From contig CAUBOH010000001.1 of the NCBI GenBank assembly GCA_958437495.1, forward strand, positions 96,970 to 160,969: a DNA stretch of 64,000 nt. The letters run 5' to 3'. A program made the translations under genes and the position numbers. This document shows positions 59,100 through 64,000 of the stretch, piece by piece. Origin of the DNA: an uncultured Collinsella sp. (lineage in GTDB: Bacteria; Actinomycetota; Coriobacteriia; Coriobacteriales; Coriobacteriaceae). Position 1 is the stretch's first letter; every line of letters begins with the position of its first letter. The notes under the pieces are model-generated. The model was not told the origin of the DNA. It searched no databases and saw only the letters and a program-made list of their open reading frames with translations.

Positions 59100-59549
59100 C
59101 TACTTCTCGCCCTCCAGCAGTCCCACGATGCGGTCGATGTCGACGGCAAAGCGGGGCCTTCCCTCGCGCTCGTAGCGGTCGAGGTACGCCTGACACTCGG
59201 AGACAATGCGCTTGGTGTTGCTGTCGATAATGCGCTGGAGCGTCTCATAGTAGGTCGAACCCTCGGTCCTAAAGCGACGCTGGTAGGCCTTGGTTATGGG
59301 AAACATCTTGACGTAGTGGATGCCGTGGCGGCAGCCGGGACGTGTCGTGGGGCGGGGCGGTAGCGCGAAGTACTGGTCTTTGGGCACGTTGGGAGCGATG
59401 TTGGAGCGCAGCGGCACAGCGAAGTCCCTGCGCTTTCCGCGAAAACGTAGCCTCACCACCACGATGCAGGGGCGATTGTGCTTGAGCATAAGTTCGCGGT
59501 CGCCCTCGACGAGGTTGAAGAAGTCCTGGGAGATGGATACGATCTTCAC
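59100..59549 (-). CDS. Type III toxin-antitoxin toxin, TenpN/CptN-like
   Basis: 149 residues from GTG 59549 (AGGGG upstream). It begins VKIVSISQDFFNLV, has RDFAVPLRSNI (41-51), the beta-strand of the ToxN/TenpN endoribonuclease fold, GIHYVKMFPITKAYQRRF and a helical tail. Type III toxins cleave RNA and are held by repeat RNA upstream. Hairpins lie upstream (59550-59640), but I see no clear tandem repeat. No other toxin-family motif. The ORF opens further upstream without a start signal. Confidence 0.62.
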   Translation of the reverse strand: MKIVSISQDFFNLVEGDRELMLKHNRPCIVVVRLRFRGKRRDFAVPLRSNIAPNVPKDQYFALPPRPTTRPGCRHGIHYVKMFPITKAYQRRFRTEGSTYYETLQRIIDSNTKRIVSECQAYLDRYEREGRPRFAVDIDRIVGLLEGEK

Positions 59550-59690
59550 CGGTTGCGCCCCTTCATACGAAGCGGGGCCCGCATCGCTGCAGGCCCCTAC
59601 AGGTGGGCGATATTCTACGCCTTGCGGCACCCCGTCGCCCACGGAGGTTAAACGTACACGTAAGCCGTACTCTGAAAGCCGCGACTTCCG
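59550..59690 (-). ncRNA. Hairpin-rich leader, candidate antitoxin RNA
   Basis: On the minus strand: TATAAA near 59697, arms GGGCGA/TCGCCC, and a hairpin GGGGCCTGCA...TGCGGGCCCC next to the toxin start, the place of an antitoxin RNA and its terminator. Repeats not evident. Confidence 0.35.
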
Positions 59691-60101
59691 GCAAGTAGTT
59701 TATACCACGAAGTCTCGCCTTCGATGCGCTTAGCTCTCAAAATAACACTCGCTGGGCCGTTACGTAACCGCCAACCTCGCTTGATGCAGAGGGCATTGGA
59801 GCAACGACGATGCGGGTGGGTGCCGAGGATTCAAGTAGGCCTCGCGCCGTCTTCTCTGCGTTCATGTGTCCGTCTTCATTGCCTGAACTAAACACCCCAC
59901 ATTGAGCGTTATGGAGCGCAACGCGGCGTTGCATGAAGAAACCCCAGATAGCCTATTCTACCTGGGGCTTCATTACTATTCACTACCTTTTGTGACGTGC
60001 CGTTTTAGACCCTCGGCCTACTCCCACTCGATGGCGTCGGTTCTGCCGTCCCGTCACTCCAGTTACACCCAGTTTTCGGCATCGACACGGAACGCGTGCC
60101 G
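59691..60101. other. Gene-poor stretch
   Basis: Holds a bidirectional terminator-like hairpin (CCCCAG...CTGGGG, 59941-59970). A 65-residue reverse frame (59737-59934) has no good start. The reverse strand near 60027 reads AIEWE and stop, perhaps the end of a lost gene. Confidence 0.4.
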
Positions 60102-60306
60102 CCGAATGACGCGATGTCGCGTTTCGTCGGCTTCGGGGACAAAAGCTGGGACAACCTCAAAAACTTTTTTCAAACTCAGGGCTTTGAGTTTTTGTTTTTG
60201 TCCCAAAGTGCGCGGCGGGTCGCCTTTGGAGGCTCGATGGCGCCGAAAACGCCCGTTTTGAAACTCAACCGCCCTTTTGCCCGCAAGCCGCCAGCTGCAA
60301 TCGCAA
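60102..60306 (+). ncRNA. Structured repeat, copy 2 (putative RNA)
   Basis: See copy 1. Here the outer stem is GGACAAAA (60137)/TTTTTGTCC (60203), the inner hairpin C60171-G60194, the third GCCT-TTGG-AGGC (60222-60233). It starts about 385 bases before the Abi_2 gene and precedes its promoter. Confidence 0.6.
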
Positions 60307-60486
60307 ATGATTGGTCGCGGGCGGCTTCCAACGCGATTCCAAAGCCGCAGGTCAGGCGACTGCGCTGCTGACAGGGAAAGGGAGTCGTATCAGGCGGCTT
60401 GCCCATGAGTCGACGGTGAGGCCTCCACCGAATGTCGAGAACATGCTGGTAAAATAGGCAATACTTTTTATGACAGGAGACCGAGC

Positions 60487-61449
60487 ATGGCCGAACCCCA
60501 CGATAGGAAGCCGATCCTCACGATCGAGCAGCAGATAGAGCACCTCAAGCAGAAGGGCGTAGCCTTCGAGCTGTGTTCCGAGGAAGAGGCCGCGGACTAC
60601 CTGCGCGACAAGTGCAACTTCTTCAAGCTCGCATCCTACCGCAAACTCTTCTCGAAATACGAGGGAGGCCCGCGCGACGGCCGCTACGTAGACCTCGACT
60701 TCGGCCAGCTGCGCCTGCTCGCGGCGCTCGACCAGGAGCTGCGCCACGCCCTGCTCGGCATGACGCTCGACATCGAGCATTTCCAGAAGGTGACACTGCT
60801 TCGCGAGATGGAGGACCGTGGAGAGGACGGCTACGCCATCGTGGCCGACTACATGGCATCGCTTACCACTGCAAACAGGGAGTACCGCCTGCGCGAGCTC
60901 AAGATGAGCGGCCGCAGCCCCTACAGCTCGAGCCTCTACGCGAAGTACTCCGGCGACATGCCTGCCTGGGCTTTCCTTGAGCTCACCTCGTTCGGCACCC
61001 TCATCGACTTCGTGCGCTTCTGCGCCAGGCGATGGGGCGACAGGCGCCTCGAGGCCTCCCACTACGACCTCAAGCGCGTGAAGTCCGTCCGCAACTGCGC
61101 CGCGCACGGCTCGTGCCTGATCAACTGCTTCGCCGAGAGGGGCGCCGCCCGGGGCTCGGCGTCCAGCGGCGTCTCCCGAAGGGTCGCCGCCGTGGGAATT
61201 CCCAAGGCGACCAGGAGGAAGTGGATGGGGAATACGGCCATGCAGGAGGTCGCGACCGTGCTCGTGGCGCACTCCGGCTTGGTACCCGAGGGCTCCTCGC
61301 GCTCGCGCGCCGCATCCGAGCTCGCCGAGATGTTCGCCAGGGCCGACGGCGAAACCGAGGCGCTGCCCGACAAGGGGCCCGACGCCGCAGCTCGCTCCGC
61401 GCTCGAGTTCCTTCGCAGGTTGACAGAATCGCTCGGGTTGGTAGAATAG
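60487..61449 (+). CDS. Abi_2/AbiF-like abortive-infection HEPN protein
   Basis: 320 residues. LTIEQQIEHLKQKGVAFELC, YRKLFSKYEGG, DLDFGQLRLLAALDQELRHALL and AFLELTSFGTLIDFVR are Abi_2-family segments; the HEPN RNase motif R-N-x3-H is VRNCAAH (201-207). HEPN abi proteins cleave RNA after phage attack. AGGAGACC precedes ATG 60487; TAAAAT (60450) is a possible -10. The C-terminal 100 residues have lower similarity. Two small-RNA cassettes follow directly; the first promoter overlaps its last codons. Confidence 0.85.
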   Translation: MAEPHDRKPILTIEQQIEHLKQKGVAFELCSEEEAADYLRDKCNFFKLASYRKLFSKYEGGPRDGRYVDLDFGQLRLLAALDQELRHALLGMTLDIEHFQKVTLLREMEDRGEDGYAIVADYMASLTTANREYRLRELKMSGRSPYSSSLYAKYSGDMPAWAFLELTSFGTLIDFVRFCARRWGDRRLEASHYDLKRVKSVRNCAAHGSCLINCFAERGAARGSASSGVSRRVAAVGIPKATRRKWMGNTAMQEVATVLVAHSGLVPEGSSRSRAASELAEMFARADGETEALPDKGPDAAARSALEFLRRLTESLGLVE

Positions 61450-61516
61450 CCTGCAGATAGCAAAACCTTCACGGTTTTAGGGGCGGACTTGCGCAAGCGA
61501 CTCTGCCCTATTTTTA
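61420..61516 (+). ncRNA. Tandem small-RNA cassette A
   Basis: Promoter TTGACA (61420-61425), 16 bases, TAGAAT (61442-61447), within the Abi gene end. RNA of about 60 bases: hairpin AAAACC-ttcac-GGTTTT (61462-61478), then GGGCGGA-C-TTGC-GCAA-GCGA-C-TCTGCCC (61481-61508) and TATTTTT. A GNRA tetraloop caps the second. Cassette B has the same layout. Confidence 0.75.
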
Positions 61517-61554
61517 TATTCACTCGCTATAGGAGACGGGTGATGCCTGGGTCA

Positions 61555-61648
61555 ATGACAGAACTGAGAAGCCCGGAATAATGGAGCCAGTTAGAAACCC
61601 TCGGGTTTGCGGGGCGGGATCGTGAGAGCGATTCTGCCCTATTTTTTT
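61555..61648 (+). ncRNA. Tandem small-RNA cassette B
   Basis: Promoter ATGACA (61555-61560), 16 bases, AATAAT (61577-61582). Hairpin AAACC-ctcg-GGTTT (61595-61608), then GGGCGGG-ATCG-TGAGAG-CGAT-TCTGCCC and TATTTTTTT. The second hairpin is the same 28 bases long as in A, with different inner pairs preserved (TTGC/GCGA versus ATCG/CGAT). Confidence 0.75.
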
Positions 61649-61690
61649 CCTCCGTCTGCCCCAAACCAAGTAGTTCGAAGATAGCCTGTA

Positions 61691-61717
61691 GGTGTCCTCG
61701 TGGGCGCCTTTTATTTT
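61691..61717 (+). terminator. Third terminator, possible decayed cassette
   Basis: GGTGTCC-TCGT-GGGCGCC (with wobble) then TTTTATTTT. Preceding bases ATAGCCTG echo cassette A. Confidence 0.55.
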
Positions 61718-61954
61718 CAGGGAATCGGCCGCTTCATGAACGAGCGACCGGCTTGACCTAGATCGAACCGCCTTCATCTCCGTCTAGGCGCCGGCAATCA
61801 ACATCGTTAATTCGTGCGTGCTACAATGCGGGCACCAGAGATGAAAACACAGTCCCCGTCGGGTAGTCGTGGGCGTGCGGGAGTCCGCATCAGTAACCTG
61901 CCTCCTTGGTTGTCCCTTCTCTGCATGGTCATCTACGTAAAGGAGGAACCAGCC
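61718..61954 (+). other. Leader region with TACAAT promoter
   Basis: TCAACA and TACAAT (61822-61827) precede a G+C-rich leader of 120 bases that may be structured; class unknown. AAAGGAGG at 61940 precedes ATG 61955. Confidence 0.4.
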
Positions 61955-62206
61955 ATGCAGACCAGCGTGTTGGCCCTTCTTGGGTCACAGACCGGGGAGG
62001 CGAGGGCCTCCGTCGGGAACGCCCCGAGCAACCGCCATATCCAAGGAATGGCAAGGCGTCGATCGCTGTGCGGACCAGGACGCCGAAGCGGGCCGTCCGT
62101 CAATCGGAATGCGGGTCAGGATGCTGCAACGCGATCCCAACTGCAGGATACGGCTCCTTTGCGGTTGCCGCAAAACCTGCTGCCAACATTCTTACTATCC
62201 GAATGA
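61955..62206 (+). CDS. Small hypothetical ORF behind a strong ribosome-binding site
   Basis: 83 codons starting MQTSVLALLGSQTGEARASVG after AAAGGAGGAACCAGCC. Beyond about residue 30 the product is Arg-rich and unlike a folded protein, and it overlaps the IS3 remnant on the other strand. May be the 5' end of a truncated gene or a leader peptide. Confidence 0.3.
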   Translation: MQTSVLALLGSQTGEARASVGNAPSNRHIQGMARRRSLCGPGRRSGPSVNRNAGQDAATRSQLQDTAPLRLPQNLLPTFLLSE

Positions 62207-62316
62207 TACACACATCCCTTGGGATTGTTTCGCCTGGCCAGGGCCATCTTCAGCGCCTCATCGGCCAGCTCGGCGGGCGCCTCTTCCAAGCGTAATAGCC
62301 CTGGCGGGTCATCCAT
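62197..62316 (-). pseudogene. IS3-family transposase (OrfB) fragment
   Basis: The reverse strand reads EAPAELADEALKMALARR, NNPKGCVYHSD: the segment around the second catalytic Asp of IS3 DDE transposases. Flanks are unrelated. About 40 codons only. Confidence 0.6.
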
Positions 62317-62545
62317 GCGACCAAAGATGCAAAAGAGATCGAATGGCCAGAAAGGATTGCCCTTACCGACAGGCAATCCTTGACAAACGAACTTTAGCCT
62401 CCTTAAAATTACATGGTTTTTCAAACTGAGCCAGCGAAGGAGGGGTGTCGTGGTTGGTCTTTTCCGCACGTGGATGAGCGCCTAAAAGCGGCGCTGTTAT
62501 GGCGTCGCGCTGTTTTTGCACGCCATTCCACGATTGGACATAACC
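62317..62545 (+). other. Gene-free stretch upstream of the mef-like gene
   Basis: Hairpin GGATTGCC...GGCAATCC at 62358-62382 and a second G+C-rich stem near 62484. No gene seen. May be the mef leader. Confidence 0.4.
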
Positions 62546-63370
62546 ATGATGTTTGAAACCTCTCGGCGCAGGTCTGTTTCGCTGTGCCATTCATGGCAAT
62601 TTAAGATTTGTTTCGTATGGGGCGGGGAGCTCGTGTCGACATTGACGAGCTCGATTCTCCAAATGGGTCTCATTTGGCATATCGCCCTCACGACAGGATC
62701 ATCTTCCCTCCTCTCCCTGGCATCGCTGGCAGGCTTTCTGCCGATTGCCTTGTTCGGAGTCCTTGCGGGCGCCGTTGTCGACAGATACAGGGGGCTGTTC
62801 GCCCTTCTTTGGTGCGGGTTCGTCTTCGCTTTCGCGTTCTCTCCGCTCGCGGCATTGTTCCCAATAATGACCTTGGGGCATTTTGGCGGTAGCACGGGGG
62901 ATGCTGCTTTGGTGGAGGTCCTTTTCTCCGCAGGCATGCTGGCTGGGTCCGGCATTTTGGCGGCCACGGGAGGGTTCCGCAATAGGTCGCTCACCATGGT
63001 CGCCGCGATCGCCGGCTTCGGCGTCGTCGCAATCGCATCCGGATCGCTCGGCCCGTCGCTGTTCGCCGCCTTCCTACCGGCGAGCTTTCTTATGGGCGCA
63101 TGCTCCCCGCTGTACGCGGGAACCCAGACTGCCCTTATGCAGGAGCAGATACCTCCTGAGTACCTAGGCCGCGTTTTCGGCCTCTACGGAACCATCATGG
63201 CGTGGGCCATGCCCATGGGCCTCGCGGCCCCCTCCGTTTTTGCGGACCTGCTCGGAGCTCCGTTATGGTTCGTCGGCTCTGGAGCGACCATGGTACTGCT
63301 TGCGATGGCTATGCTGCTTGCTCCGAGCGTCCGAAACGTGGGGAAAAAAGATTCCGGGCGGATTCAATAG
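62546..63370 (+). pseudogene. mef-like macrolide MFS efflux gene with in-frame internal deletion
   Basis: 274 residues versus 405 in Mef(A), as I recall it. STLTSSILQMGLIWHIA and GFLPIALFGVLAGAVVDRY match Mef residues to about 75; then GLFALLWCGFVFAFAFSP resumes at about Mef 220, and PEYLGRVFGLYGTIMAWAMPMGL follows to the end. Some 140 residues (several helices) are missing, the join lying near base 62790, with frame kept. Probably inactive. Paired with an msr(D)-like gene, as in mef-msr(D) cassettes. Confidence 0.78.
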
Positions 63371-63631
63371 CCCAAGTATTCGAAAAATAGAGGCGGCAGC
63401 CATCGGTTCGCGCGTCAGCCTTCAAGCCCTTGCGACGACGAGGTATTGCACCGACATCCCACATCGCGCTCCTTATTCGTCGCCAACTATCATTTTCGGA
63501 TTTGCCGGCTTGCGCAAGGCCAAAACGCTCGCGCCGGCAATCGGGCAAAGGCGAATAATCGACGTGAACGATTCTTTATTGGCATGGCTGCGCTTCCAGA
63601 AAACGACAATACACAAAAGGTGGTTCAACTT

Positions 63632-63883
63632 ATGGAACTCATAGTCAAAGCTAAAGACGTCTTTTTGGAATATGCCGGCCGCGATATTCTGGACATCGAA
63701 GAATTGGAAATCTACCCCTACGATCGCATCGGCTTGGTAGGAGACAACGGTGCAGGCAAAACCAGCCTGCTAAAAATCCTGAGCGGCAATCTAACCATTG
63801 CGGACGCCGACGTCAGGCGCTTCGGCAGCATTGCCCTCATCGGCCAGCTCGAATTAAAAGGGGGAAATGTTTATGTTACATAG
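63632..63883 (+). pseudogene. msr(D)-like ABC-F gene, truncated after 72 codons
   Basis: MELIVKAKDVFLEYAGRDIL, DIEELEIYPYDRIGLVG and Walker A GDNGAGKTS (37-45) match Msr(D)/ABC-F ribosomal protection proteins. After residue 72 (IGQLE) the frame continues into A+T-rich unrelated sequence and stops at 63883. The full protein is about 487 residues. Only the first part of one ATPase domain remains. Confidence 0.82.
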
Positions 63884-63899
63884 CATGCGTATTCGATAA
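63873..63899 (+). CDS. Leader peptide MLHSMRIR of a resistance attenuator
   Basis: Eight codons after GGGGGAAA. A terminator-like hairpin follows, as in tet gene attenuators. Confidence 0.6.
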   Translation: MLHSMRIR

Positions 63900-63923
63900 G
63901 CATTGAAATCAAAAAAGATTTTT

Positions 63924-63947
63924 CCCATTTTCAATATGGGCTTTTTT
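63924..63947 (+). terminator. Attenuator terminator
   Basis: CCCAT...ATGGG stem then CTTTTTT, 25 bases after the leader peptide. Confidence 0.65.
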
Positions 63948-64000
63948 GAAAAATTAGAAATCATAATCAAAAACTCTGAAAAACAAAAGGAAGGATATTA
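63948..64000 (+). promoter_or_regulatory. Ribosome-binding site of an off-window gene
   Basis: The window ends AAAAGGAAGGATATTA, an ideal Shine-Dalgarno about eight bases before an expected ATG. The A+T-rich style matches ribosomal-protection tet genes. Confidence 0.55.

Noticed and set aside
60021..60050. Reverse-strand AIEWE-stop as the end of guaA
   Set aside because: GMP synthase ends similarly, but the frame upstream closes at once and no other GuaA motif is present.
61420..61648. Type III TA repeat RNA for the Abi gene
   Set aside because: The two units have their own promoters and terminators and are 135 bases apart, unlike the tandem 34-45-base repeats of ToxI, TenpI or CptI.

Overview
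The window is about 60% G+C, gene-dense, and most likely from the chromosome of a gut Coriobacteriia member close to Collinsella. Supporting signs are an actinobacterial-type LexA box (47982-47997), sortase-anchored surface proteins with LPATG/LAGTG signals, the overall family content, and the style of ribosome-binding sites. I cannot confirm the species without a search. I recognised no rRNA, tRNA, CRISPR array or intact prophage.

Layout. 1-10.9 kb holds housekeeping and transport genes: a GNAT enzyme cut by the window edge, two rRNA methyltransferases (RsmJ, RlmA type), a MATE exporter, a LysR/EamA divergent pair, uracil-DNA glycosylase, an SDR, a queuosine-precursor-type transporter and release factor 3. 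11-22 kb holds a GntR-regulated ABC exporter, methyltransferases, a ClC channel, a LOG-family hydrolase, a K+ channel, a PPOX protein, a MalY-type aminotransferase, TrmO, an XRE-zinc ribbon-TipAS fusion, glutaredoxin and Dus. 23.5-29.5 kb is a regulated catabolic-looking locus: two related OFA-type MFS carriers, an ornithine/putrescine-carbamoyltransferase homologue with altered substrate motifs, an agmatine-deiminase-family enzyme and a TetR regulator whose probable operator occurs three times. 29.6-37.1 kb holds a large MacB-type ABC protein and a redox module (TlpA-like lipoprotein, NapH-like ferredoxin, a 48-residue CxxC protein) divergent from a two-component system. 37.1-39.9 kb is a scar with gene remnants plus a PadR/DUF1700 operon. 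40-54.2 kb holds a LuxR regulator with a 1455-residue surface protein, an XRE/membrane-protein cassette between direct repeats, a second type IIA topoisomerase under an SOS box, and an LPXTG protein.

54.5-64 kb is an accessory, defence- and resistance-rich region: a MerR-controlled CMD-cupin protein, a DnaB-like ATPase fused to a 5'-truncated yjdF, a GyrI-like protein, a type III TA-like toxin, and an Abi_2 HEPN protein followed by two tandem small-RNA cassettes. A second structured repeat with compensatory base changes occurs upstream of both the DnaB-like gene and the Abi gene. At the right edge a mef-like gene with an internal deletion and a truncated msr(D)-like gene run into an A+T-rich leader peptide/attenuator, probably that of a ribosomal-protection tetracycline-resistance gene beginning just outside.

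The two most promising novelties are (i) the Abi_2 locus with repeated, covarying small RNAs and (ii) the carbamoyltransferase/deiminase locus, whose substrate motifs do not fit ornithine or putrescine.
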